Source of the DNA: Macquaria australasica
Taxonomy: Eukaryota > Chordata > Actinopteri > Centrarchiformes > Percichthyidae
Direction: 5' to 3'
DNA: 64,000 nucleotides
Assembly: GCA_005408345.1 (NCBI GenBank)
Contig: SEMN01000015.1
Location: forward strand, 2,392,001 to 2,456,000
Shown: positions 37,935-48,083 of the stretch, piece by piece
Layout: each line of letters starts with the position of its first letter
Numbering within the stretch: position 1 is the stretch's first letter
Made by a program: the position numbers and the translations under genes
Notes under the pieces: model-generated
Database searches by the model: none
Seen by the model: only the letters and a program-made list of their open reading frames with translations
What the model was told of the DNA's origin: nothing

Positions 37935-38989
37935 AGCAGATCCAGCCAGGAGGACCAGGTGTGGTCATACAGTAAGTGTCACTGGGCTTAAGTATGTGTT
38001 TCTGTAAACTGTTGCAAGTGAGCCACGCCGCCATTACAACACACAAGAATTGACTGAGAAGAAACAAAAGCTTTTTGGGACAATATTTAAGTGATTTATT
38101 ACAATTCAGGGGAAACGGAGGAGTTTTTAACACATCCAGGTTTTATTTGATATAAAATAGTCATAATACAGGAAAATAGTGTTCAGAAATGGTACTACTT
38201 TTTTTCTTAATAAACAATTACCCTTGTGTGGCTGTGGAACCACAACGTTTATACCTTAGCAATGAGCCCATCGATCCTGCGGTTGACACTACAACACAAT
38301 AAAACACTAAACACTGTTAAATTTAATTTTGACCTTTATGACTGCAGAATTTGTAAGAGCTAAACCACTGAAAAGTACACATACTTAACCCAAATAGCCA
38401 GGGGGCTCTCATACTTTCTCAATTATTGCACAACGTGAGGAAACCCATCTAAGATATAAATAAATATAACATCTTTTCAAGATAAAAGAATACATAAGCA
38501 TTTTTTTCATCTCCTTTTAAATTGCCACAATTTTCACCCACCTATCAATGTGATAAATCTTGCATTGCTAACACACTGTGTATTACAACACTTGCTTTCA
38601 TGGTTAGTTGTTAGACAACATGTAATCCTGGATCTGGGTTTGTCATCATGTTGCATTAAAAAGCAGACTTGTGCCTGAGAGGTAAAGTAGGAGATGAGTG
38701 AGAAGTTAGGATAAAGCAGTGCGCACAAAAAGTACCTTGAAGAAAATTAATTATGCATTCATGGAGGGGTGAGGATCTAAACACTACTGCCTAAGAGAAG
38801 GAAGAGAGGAGCTATAATGAAATCCTACTGTAGGAAAGAGGTGTGTGTGTGTCTGTGTGCATGAGGGAGACAGAGAGGATGTGTGTGTGTGTGTGTGTGT
38901 GAGTGTGAGCTAGGGGGGTGATCAGCTCCATCGCCTCCCCCAACACATCCTCTCAGAGGAATAACGTTTTCTCAACTTTTCTCCTCTTT

Positions 38990-39125
38990 TCTGTCATAAT
39001 TAGCATTCTGTTCTCAATTTGGCCGCTTAATTAGGTGTACATAACCTTGGATTTCCAGTAATGGAAAACTGGAGGGCTAGCGAGATGAAGCCATCATCTT
39101 CAGTGATTAAGATACCTGCAAACTA
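38990..39125. promoter_or_regulatory. Candidate conserved non-coding element in intron 2
   Basis: Contains TAATTAGCATT, CTTAATTAGG and TTTCCAGTAATGG within 100 bp, repeat-free and unlike its GT-rich flanks. Confidence 0.3.
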
Positions 39126-40156
39126 TTGTACACAGCCTCGTCTGTATTCACATCATTACATGGTCAAATTAACATTTTTGTTCCACCTGTCTTGGGCAAA
39201 GGTAGCCTGGATGTAGCTATAGAAATGCCTGCGAGCCAGAGCGACTGTGAAATGCTATCCTTCAAAAACAGGCCTGAGTGGAAATTGACAAGACATACAG
39301 ATGGGTATGGGTGGGTATGGGTGTGTGTATGTGTGTGTGGGTGGGTAAGCTGTGTTTCGGCTGGGGATTTTGAACAGGGCAGGGGTAGAAATAGAGAGAT
39401 ACAGAGAGAGGGAGAGAAAAGAGAATAGGGGAGACAGAAGGGTGAGGGGGAAGAGATGGAGAATGTGTTCCTCCCTCCATGGGAGACTGAGCTGGGACTT
39501 GAGGGCAGTGTAGGGAGGGTGGTGGGTGTTGGCACGGTGGCGGGTGGGGGGCGAGTCTCCGTGTCTCTGTTCTTAGGCACAGCGAGGTTATGCAAATGCT
39601 CCGTCAGGCAGAGGGCAAGGCTGAGTAGGTTACTGACGGGCCGTAGAGTACACAACATGTCCCCCACTCAGCCAGCCAGACAGCCAGCAGAGACACTGAC
39701 AGAGAACAGAGGGGGTGAGAGAGAGAGAGAGACTACAGGGGAATACCAAGAGTCAAAACCACCAACACCAACACCACCACCTTTCCAACTCTTCCTCCTT
39801 CTCTCCACCTGGTTTGATAAAGCGAGCCAAGAGAATTCTAAAGAGACTTTTATATCATCTGGACCCGCACCACTTTGGGTCCAGCTCTGATCCTTCTTGT
39901 CACTAATAATTAATACACACACACACACACACTCACACACACATCTACAGTACACCTTTACCCCCAAAATGTCCCAGGTGACAGCAAAGACAGTTTTAGG
40001 TCATTAATTCAAAAACAGTGACATTGCTCTGAACAGAATTGTACTGTTTATGTTAAAATTGCCTTACTTTTATAAGGGATTGTGGTCATTTCGGTTTTAT
40101 GCCAACTGCACAGTAGCTTTAACAGAAATCAAGTGGAAGCAACTAACTCTGTAGAC

Positions 40157-40420
40157 CAGTGGTTCCCAGCTTGGGGGTCGGGACCCATCCAGTGGTCACA
40201 AGATTAGTCTGAGGCATCACAGTATAATAAAAGGGGGAATAAATGAAAGAAAAAACATAGTTCTGCTACTCATTCAATCTGTGCTTTTCTTTAAATACAG
40301 CATAGTTTTACCTCTTCAGGTCACTAACAATTATTCAAATGAGACTCTATGGTGGACATATCAAAGCTGTGACGAGGGGTTGCAAGTAGACACTGCTTCA
40401 TTTTAGATTTGGAACTACTG
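40157..40420. mobile_element. hAT-like non-autonomous element
   Basis: It starts CAGTGGTTCCCAGCTTGGGG and ends GGAACTACTG, giving 10-bp terminal inverted repeats with one mismatch. The 264-bp length and CAGTGGTTCC terminus are typical of Charlie-type hAT MITEs. The flanks CTGTAGAC and CTAAGGTC may be a decayed 8-bp target duplication. It lies in arb2a intron 2, about 250 bp from exon 2. Confidence 0.65.
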
Positions 40421-40668
40421 CTAAGGTCATGTATTGAGAACAGACCCATTTCTTATATAATGTTTCCTGCATTTTATATGTAGACCTCATGTGGTTTTGA
40501 GAATCCAGTGCCAAGATTTAACTTTCTATTCACCTGAGCTGAAGTACTATGCTTAAACTGTCAGCAGTGTTGTTCTATTCACTTAAGAGTTCACGGGATT
40601 TGGTACTTTTTAGTTAAAGCAGAAGGCTTGATGCACTTCATGCTTTGAAGACTAAAATATGTACTTAC

Positions 40669-40770
40669 ATTCATTGAAGGCATATTCAAACTCCTCCAGT
40701 GTTTTGGGGAAAGTGAAAGGAGGTTCATCTTTCTTCATCAGTTCATCTAAGTCTATTCTTGACAGCAAAT
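40669..40770 (-). CDS. arb2a: arb2a (fam172a) coding exon 2
   Basis: A 102-bp exon: AT completing an Asp codon, 33 codons from LLSRIDLDELMKK to EEFEYAFNE, then a single T that begins the codon finished in exon 3. The acceptor is TTCTCCTCAG and the donor is T followed by gtaagt. The acidic, helical peptide closely matches the human FAM172A stretch LLSRIDLDELMKKDEPP and EGFEYAFNE. The middle differs, with PPFTFPKTLE here against PPLDFPDTLE as I recall human. The region is short and conserved but has no known catalytic residues. Confidence 0.95.
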
Positions 40771-41870
40771 CTGAGGAGAAAGAGAAAAGAAAGAGAAGAT
40801 CAAAGGTGAGCAAAACTTAGTGACAACAGTGGTAGCTGCCTTTCTTCAAAGAATGTTAATATTTCATGTCATAATCTCAACCACAACATCAGGACCTTGG
40901 AATATCTCGCAACACCACCTACATTATAATTTGATTATATCTCCTCAACATCTCCTATATCTCAAGTTATGAAGCAACTATTGCGCTACTCGCTTAAACT
41001 AAAAGCTTTCCATCATCCTCAAGTGGCATAGTACTGTATGTGGAAAATAGGATATTCCCATCAAATAATAACCGACCCAAACATTTCTATTAACATTTTT
41101 CTGCAAATTCTATCACTGAAGTAGAATTGGAAAAAACAAATCACAAATTGGTTTGCCTCAAGGTTAATTGGAAGATTTCTTATCATATGTCATCTACTCT
41201 TGGGGCCAGCTAAAAGTCTAAATATGAACTGGTAAATAAAGCTTCCAGTTCATGGGACAAACATTCAGAAAATACATGTTATTTAGAGTCAGATAGGCTA
41301 CATAAATCTTAAAAGGTATACAATCACAAATCAGAGTGAGAGGGACTTTATATTTTCATAATGCCATGCATCTATCATTTTAACTCTAGGTGTAACCTCA
41401 CATGAACTACACCTGGAGGAACTGTTTTTGGAACATTTTTCCTTCAGGGACAAGTAGACTGGACATCATCAGTGATATAAGACTAAAGTCCATATGAATT
41501 TGTGTGTGTCATAGGTATCATTAGACAAGTCAGGCATGTTGCTGTGCTTGCCTCCAGGTCAAGATAGGAGACAAACTGAACTAGGGTCAAAGCAGCAGGC
41601 ATTTCTAGGAGAGTCTGTTTAAATGGAACAACACATTTGTCTTTTTGTGCGAGATGACGCAAGTAGACAATAGACCCAACTAGCAACATGTTAAATTATA
41701 AGTTATGTCCATCATAGCAAAGTCTATGTGGCCATGTAGGTTGTTATCATGATTTTATTTAATATCCTTTGAACACCCTTTCTCCTCTTTCAGTATAGTT
41801 GCTCTTTTCCTTTGTTCCACTACCTCCGGGTTTTTTTTTTTTTTTTTTCAGAGTATCATTTCATATTTAC
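40771..41870. other. arb2a: arb2a intron between coding exons 1 and 2
   Basis: 1.1 kb of ordinary A/T-rich intron with a T(20)-class homopolymer near 41831-41848. Nothing else was seen. Confidence 0.9.
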
Positions 41871-41976
41871 CTTTGAGTGCAGTCGTTTTCTCTCTGTCCT
41901 CTTGGCCAGCTATCTGGGCCATAGTGATCCACAATATGTACAGGGCTGGTGTGGCAGCACAGAGATGAGCGAGCAT
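41871..41976 (-). CDS. arb2a: arb2a (fam172a) coding exon 1, N-terminus
   Basis: This is the coding part of the first translated exon: 35 codons from ATG at 41976, then a G that opens a split Asp codon, followed by gtaaat. The peptide ends MAQIAGQEDREKTTALK, matching human MAQIQQGGPDEKEKTTALK. The 18 residues before MAQ, MLAHLCAATPALYILWIT, are hydrophobic like the human N-terminus MSISLSSLILLPIWIN, which suggests the same signal-like start. Both ATGs (41976, and 41922 at MAQ) are in frame. I choose the upper one because the residue count to MAQ is close to human. The exon itself probably extends to an acceptor near 42011 (GTGACAG before GATGCATC). A second ATG at 42010 is in another frame and would be an overlapping upstream ORF if that acceptor is used. 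Confidence 0.9.
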
Positions 41977-42011
41977 GGGTCCTCTCCTCCCAACGATCAC
42001 TGAGATGCATC

Positions 42012-42713
42012 CTGTCACATGTGGGATTTGAAAAGAAGAAAACGAAGAACAAGAAATCATCATTGCTGCAACATACGTTCTATGTTATATCACACTCTAA
42101 CACGCATGTACTTGCCAGAGAATGATTCCCTTCTTTATTGACCATAAAGGACAAAGGCCATTGTCTCAAAGCTTGTTGCACCTGTAAGGTGGCAGTGAGC
42201 CAAAACATCATAACTGACTGTTGAACACTACACTCCTTTACAGGCTACAAGCTTACAGCTTACTGAATACGATGGTGATCATTTACACTGCAATAGCACG
42301 CCGCATAAAGAACCAACTGCAACTATTTGTCAACATTATTGCTATGAAGCATCTAACTGTTGGTGTGGCAGCAGCTCAGCTTTACACGCGTGCAACAACT
42401 GGATTAATTATGCAAACACAGCAAAGTTAGTCTTGCTTTAAAACCACGCTGCGGGCGGTACAAAAACGTTCACTTTCACACGCTTAGCTACCCCCAGACC
42501 GCTCTGTCATTTTCTCAACCACAGTCAACATCTGTTTAATGCTTCGTGCTCTTAAAAAAAACAGCTCCCTGGATCGTGTGCAGCCGCTGCGAGCAGGTAC
42601 AGCAGGATCAGTCGTGCTTTTATGTCACATTCGTTTCAACCAGACGAAGCACTGAGTTTCGGAGAGCAACGGCTGTTCACAGTGGATGCGGGCATGCTTT
42701 TTGTTCGACTCAC
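42012..42713. other. arb2a: Putative 5' UTR intron of arb2a
   Basis: The stretch lies between the candidate first-exon donor at 42713 and the acceptor-like site at 42012. It becomes CpG-richer towards 42440-42713, which fits a promoter-proximal first intron. Confidence 0.5.
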
Positions 42714-42830
42714 GCACCATCAGCAGGCTGCATGCGACTGTCCAGTTGCTGCTGCTGCTGCTGCTTCCTTGAGCTTTCTAAAACAGGAAGGACTCCGAGC
42801 AGCGCAGAGCATGGAGAGCGTGAAGCTTCC
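42714..42830 (-). other. arb2a: Candidate untranslated first exon of arb2a
   Basis: On the minus strand a CpG-containing block ends at a strong donor, TGGTGC followed by gtgagt at 42713. Downstream is the acceptor-like GTGACAG at 42012, which would join to the translated exon. If transcribed, the block contains a short upstream ORF that starts ATGCTCTGC, runs through an alanine tract encoded by (GCA)6 and ends TGA just before the donor. The 5' end is a guess placed at the ETS and X-box motifs; no TATA box is seen. The assignment rests on splice signals and position only. Confidence 0.5.
42748..42765. repeat. (GCT)6 trinucleotide repeat in candidate 5' UTR
   Basis: Six perfect GCT units; on the minus strand they read (AGC)n/(GCA)n within the candidate first exon and would code for alanine in the short upstream ORF. 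Confidence 0.9.
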
Positions 42831-42846
42831 GGGTTACCGGGGCAAC
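42826..42846. promoter_or_regulatory. ETS-like site and RFX X-box in the arb2a promoter
   Basis: Positions 42826-42832 read CTTCCGG, an ETS core when read on the minus strand. Directly beside it, 42833-42846 reads GTTACC-GG-GGCAAC, a full two-half-site X-box of the RFX transcription factor type. The neighbourhood (about 42440-42860) is richer in CpG than the flanks. Together with the exon downstream on the minus strand this marks the likely arb2a promoter. Confidence 0.6.
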
Positions 42847-42924
42847 GGACTGGAAGGGATATTTAAAGACACAGTAGCACCGCAGCTGCTCCAGGTTATA
42901 CAGATGTGAATGTAACTAAGCACT

Positions 42925-43335
42925 TAAATACAGTCATGAGGTGCTTGTACTTTACTTAAGGTTTTCTATGTTATGTTACTTTATATTTCTGCTCCTCTGC
43001 ATTTCAGCGGCAAATATTGTACTTTTTAGTCCACTACATTTATTTCACAGCTGCTATATAGTTATTAAATCATTTGGATACTTTGCAAATAAAGATTTTA
43101 CATTTAAAATATATAATGAGCATTTTCTTAAATATGGTGCATTGTCTGATATCAAACTACACAACACTATATAGAATTGTGTAAACTTAGTTTCCCTTTG
43201 ACAATATTAAAATTTTTCTCAACACTAATGCACCAGTAATAATATTCCAGTAATATATATGATACGTATAACATTCGTGAGTCAGTGCCATTTTCACAAT
43301 AGATACTATTTTTACTTTTGATACTTTCACTACAG
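42925..43335. repeat. Interspersed fish repeat
   Basis: TGTACTTTACTTAAGG and TTTTTAGTCCACTACATTTA, followed by TTTCACAGCTGCTATATAGTTA, correspond to a very common teleost repeat of unsettled class. Position 43310-43335 (TTTACTTTTGATACTTTCAC) may be its other end. Recognised from memory. Confidence 0.45.
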
Positions 43336-46300
43336 TTTTTTATTTATTTATTTGTATCTATTTATTTGTTTGCACATTGAAGACATACAATTATTATAAA
43401 AGATATGATATGTACACACTGACATATATACAAACACACTTTTTTCCTTCATATACTCAGATTAAATTAATCCAATTTTAACAAGAGCTCATGCAGGAGA
43501 GGTAGTAAGCTAAAAGCTTATAGAAAGACCTATCCTAAAATCTCAAGGCCGAATTGCGTTGAACAGAAATAATAAGGGATAGAAAGAGTACTACAAAATA
43601 AAGAAATAAAGAAAAAAGAAGATAAAAAGAATATATCTATATTACAATTATTTCTCATTCCAGATGTCCAACAATCAACACCGTAATTGGGAACTAACCA
43701 ATTTTTGTTTAAGATGTTTTTAAAAGTAAAGAAAGCTGACAAATGATGAACAATATGTTAGCTTGAATTCCACAAAACATACTTCTTTACTTTTACTATA
43801 ACATTTTGAATACAGGACTTGACTTAAACTTATTTTATGAGAAAGATTAAAGTAAGAGTTACTGGACTCATGCAGGTGGAGAGGCCTGTGCCATTTGATT
43901 TCACATCAGGCTGACTGATTGACTCCATGCAGTTGTGTGCATGTGTGTTAAGAGTACATTAAGTCCATACTTCTCCCCTGACAGTTTCGCTTTGTTATAT
44001 TCTATGTTACATATGAGGAACTACATGACACACTGATTATGTTGTGTTTAAAGTGTGACTTAGATGACTGACCAACATTATTTTCACTCACATGCTTGAT
44101 AAAAATATCCAGTTTAGGATGATGCTGTATTTTATAGAATCCCTGAATTGCTAAGATGCATTAACCATCCTATTCATGAAATACCAGCATCATCTTGAGA
44201 TTATATAAAGTAAGAATAAACCTATCAATATATAATAAAGTCTAATGCTTCTGCATGTTTTACATGTTAGAAAGTGGGACAGGGGGTGGTACAATTGTGA
44301 GCGGCTGTGATGGGACAGTGGGAGTACAACATTTTAGACATGATGCTCATTTATTATGATAGTGTATGGTGAATGTCTGGGCTTTATGTCAGGATAGGCG
44401 CACACAGGTTTCTTTCTCACCTGGGCCCATGTTGTACATGGGTGACTTGCAAGCGGAAATTGACTAAATAAATGTGATGTGAATCTCTCAAAATGGGTAA
44501 AGATACAACATGTTTTGTATAAATATAATAATAAAAGCGGATAGGGATTAGGTCAGGCTGGCAGGAGGATGTAACGACTGTCATCTATTATAGAACTGTT
44601 ACCATGACACCCACAGGATCCTCTACGTATGTTACTTATAGGTTAATAGGTTGCTCTTCCCTTAGCCAAACAGTCCTTTGTCCTGCTCTATGTCTAATAC
44701 CACTCAACTGTTACCTACGTTGGGCAGTAGCCCTTATAAATGAGTAACATTTTTGTTGTGTTGTGTTTTGCAAATGCATTATCTTTGCCTTCAGTGTCGT
44801 ATTTAAGGTGCTGGATACTCCCTCTTTTTGATTCTTCCCCTCTGGCACAAGGACATTAGTTTCCTCTCGGGAGAAGCTGTTGTGGTGAAAGTCTCAGGAG
44901 TGTCCTCACAAAACTGTCAGAGTGACATGGATCAGAGCATGTTACTTTAAAGGAAAAGAAAAAAAAAACATAATTTGATTGGTTTCATGGTTGAAACTAA
45001 ACCTGCCAGACTTACTGACACGGTCTCAAAGGTGACTTACCAAAAACCACCTGCCACACCTGGATCACCTGTATAATGTACCTGCGATTGTACTTTATGA
45101 CATGTGCTTTTTGATTCATAGAAATAGCCTCCTGGTTAAACTAAAGCTGGATGCCCTACTTCCGGATGGCCTCTAGAAGTAGAAGCTGTTTCTCAGGGGA
45201 GCTGAGCTACCCTGTTTCCTCAAGCAAAACGCTGGAAATGCTGCAAAGGGAGACCCAAATAAGAAACAGAGATGCCATATTGTGGCATTGATACCCACTG
45301 AGTTTGAAGAAGATAAAGGAGATGCTTCTTGCTCACTCAGTACTCAATGTAGCACCTGAGAGCAGAGGTGAGGGCTTAAGTTACAAGTTTAATTTCTTCA
45401 GACTTGACAAAACCAGTGACTGGTCACTTCACTTGGACTTGAAACACTTGATACCTTTCTCAAACCCAGAGCAGAAAAATATTGCTTGGCCCACAGCAGA
45501 GCAGACATTCAGGCCTATGTTCAAACTGTAGGCCAACTTGAAGCTTAGGATGACTTGAAGAGGAGACTTGCTTTTGAAGTAATTATTGTAACTTTATGGC
45601 AGAACTCTTCAGGTTGCTATGTAATGAGAGCTTGTATTGAATCCCTATTGTATAAAAAGACATTTAATAGAATATACTGTAGATAAATTCCTGCTATATC
45701 TGTGCTACTTTTTATTGTTAACTTTAGTGGCACTCATATAACAGTGCAAACGTTGTGTCTTGTGGCTGCCCATGTATTACCATAAACTTGCAAAAGTAGT
45801 ATCATCCTTGAGGTGTTAATTTGATATAGTATATTCATAGTTGCTTTGTTGGTATATTTTGAATTGGTATTACATTTGGTGACTTGTTTATAACTTGAAA
45901 GCCAAATAATAAGGAATTGGGACTTGACATGGAAATGAAGTGAAAGCAGGACGCTCTGGCAGGAGGATGGTCTTCCTGTAATGCTACCATGTTGGCTCAC
46001 TACTATATGCTGACACAAAGCTTGTTGTACTCAGTGGGTGAACATACAAATAAAACCAACACGTTTCTGCTGTGCGAGTTTGCTGTGGATAATGCACTAA
46101 TATACTGAGGGTAATCAATTGAAATGGAAATCAGAGGAGTCAAAATGCTGTGACTGTTTATCCTGCATAAATATGTCATGATGAGCTCTGGGATTTTAAA
46201 ATGTTTATGTAGGTTTGTTAATCCCTGAATGAAAACTGTATAACAGAATATTCTATTAATTCTTTGTGATGAATGTTTCTTTGTCATGATTTGTTGTGAA

Positions 46301-47593
46301 TTATGCTGTCAGCTTTTCTGACAGTTGTCTTTTTCTCACCCAATGGAAATACAAATGGATAACCCTACAGGTACTTACTCTAGGAGGGAGGGCGAGGGAG
46401 AAAGAAAGAGATCAAAGCATTTTTTTTTTTCACAGAAAACAGTTATCTAACAAGAACAGTTTGGCTGGCCAAATACTTTTTTTTCTGCAACACCAAAATA
46501 AAACAGTTTTATTGTTATGTAAAATACAATACATTTACAAAGACTAATGGTGCTGTGTTGCCTTTTAGCATTTATTCAGAGTCACAGGCAGAATTCAGCT
46601 GCTGAATGTTTTGTTGTCTTTTGTATTCTCTAAGTGGTTCGGCGATCAAAATCTTGCTACATTTGCATTAAAAATCTAGTTAAGGAAAGGAACATCTCTC
46701 TCTGGAGCAGAAAACGTTTTCCTCCTCTCTCAAAGGAATTGCACAGGGTGTGCAGTAGCCTTTGTGAGCTGAAATTATATTCTTGTTGATGAAAAGAGCA
46801 TGATTTGAGTTGTTTAATCCTCATTTGAACATCAGATATAATGCAGAAGAACATCTGATGTATGTATTCAAAAACGTAATGCTAACTTCATAGTCATAAA
46901 TCATCATGAATTATTGACTGCGCAGAGATCACACACATTGATCACATGACGAAAGAAGCATGTTCAATGGTGAAGTAAGAATATGATTTTATTTTCATGT
47001 TTAATTCTAAAACTCAGCATCTCCATCTCATAAATAACAAAATATGGGCAAACTTAGGAAAATATACCGAGCAATCGTATTAGACATGAAACTAAATGTT
47101 TTCTCAGTTTGCACAAAAATACTGACTGATATTACATAGTGGGGCAGCTTTTTGGGACACACTGTAATCAAAACATACATCATCTTGCTTCCCAACCGTA
47201 ATATTTGATGTTTGCTTTCAGGAACCAGGAGAAGGTATGCTGACACCAATGTCTTTACACTCACTGTCTCAAAAAAAACTTCAACTACCGACAGTGATCA
47301 CACAGTCCCATCTTGTCCCAGGCAAACAAATCCAGGCTCTCCATTTCCCAGAACTGATTTCTGGAGATGTGCTCCAAAAAGATGAAATGTGTCTGATGCA
47401 GCATAGAAAAGCACAGAGAGTTTGTCTGAGGCGTGTGCATAAAGAGGAAGGCACCGTCTCCCTCACTCTTTTTGTTGTGCCACAGTTTCTTGTCCGCTCT
47501 CTCACTCATGTTCTCATGCACACACACATATGCAAACTCGCTGCATAGAGTGCATGCGCAAACCCAATTACACCCACAAATGTGCACGCACAT

Positions 47594-47594
<1 letters not shown>

Positions 47595-47628
<34 letters not shown>

Positions 47629-47639
47629 CTCTCTCTCTA
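47595..47639. repeat. (CA)n(CT)n compound microsatellite
   Basis: Lies about 75-120 bp downstream (minus strand) of the stop codon at 47714, so it would fall in the 3' UTR of that gene. Confidence 0.95.
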
Positions 47640-47713
47640 CTACCTTGAGAGCTGCAAGTGAGTATTACAAGCAAACATTTACAACGTGATAAAAATTCCA
47701 ACTGCGCGGACTG

Positions 47714-47897
47714 TTATTGGGCAGCACTTTTATCGGATGGTCGTGTTTCCCCCTGGGTCCGCTCTGCCAGTGTCTCATCAGCTTCAGGAGGGTCCTGCTG
47801 TCCCGGGCTGCAGCAGCAAACAAAATAGGCTTTCTGAAGTTCCTCTACCATAGATTTCTCTCCATCTTCCAGCTCTGCATCCTCCTGCATCTCCCAC
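47714..47897 (-). CDS. Terminal coding exon of an upstream gene, putative KIAA0825 orthologue
   Basis: A strong acceptor, GCTCTATGCTTTCCAG, precedes an open frame of 60 codons from WEMQEDAELEDGEKS to PSDKSAAQ, ending TAA at 47714. The peptide is acidic at its start (EDAELEDGEK), has a Cys triplet (VCCCSPGQQ) and a polar tail, as expected of a disordered C-terminus. I do not recognise the peptide itself. The position on the same strand just upstream of arb2a is that of human KIAA0825 beside FAM172A. With the CCAG acceptor the exon begins one base before the Trp codon, which disagrees with the phase of the preceding exon. A second acceptor, GATGCAG before GAG at 47884, would restore phase 0 and drop the first residues. 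Confidence 0.6.
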
Positions 47898-47981
47898 CTG
47901 GAAAGCATAGAGCGACAAAACATCAGCTGTTTTCATACCAACAAACATTTGCCATTCAGGGTTAAATGAAAACACACATAC

Positions 47982-48083
47982 ATAACCGACTAAATGTGTC
48001 TTCTGCAAGCTGTGTTGGTGTATGAAGAACAGACACAGCGCAGCAACAAAATGCTGTTTGCGTGCCTCTATTTTTGTCTCACA
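47982..48083 (-). CDS. Penultimate coding exon, putative KIAA0825 orthologue
   Basis: An excellent acceptor, TCCTTTCTTTTTTTCCAG, opens onto an uninterrupted frame CETKIEARKQHFVAALCLFF, then IHQHSLQKTHLV. The other two frames stop within a few codons. It starts in phase 0, which matches the phase-0 end of the exon at 57129. The 3' end is uncertain. Possible donors are TAT followed by gtatgt (end 47982), G followed by gttatg (47987) and TTA followed by gtcggt (47991). The intron to the terminal exon would be only about 85-95 bp. The peptide is amphipathic and helical; no domain was recognised. Confidence 0.5.

Larger units (their letters stand above)
37267..40668. other. arb2a: arb2a intron 2
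   Basis: A 3.4-kb intron with short CA/TG tracts, a GA/GT-rich low-complexity stretch at 39300-39760, an A/T-rich homeodomain-site block at 38990-39125 and a hAT-like element at 40157-40420. No coding sequence was seen. Confidence 0.9.
42925..47713. other. Intergenic region between arb2a promoter and the upstream gene
   Basis: About 4.8 kb of A/T-rich DNA. It begins with an interspersed repeat at 42925-43335. On the minus strand, AATAAA-type hexamers occur around 46508-46513 and 46986, which could serve as poly(A) signals for the upstream gene. Open frames in this stretch lack splice context and recognisable products. Confidence 0.6.

Noticed and set aside
39164..39667. 167-codon minus-strand open frame
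   Set aside because: Translation of GA/GT low-complexity DNA, giving Ser/Pro/Leu and Thr-His runs; sits in arb2a intron 2.
42546..42866. 106-codon plus-strand frame across the arb2a promoter
   Set aside because: Includes a poly-Cys run from the GCT repeat and lies antisense to the first exon; explained by CpG-rich promoter DNA.
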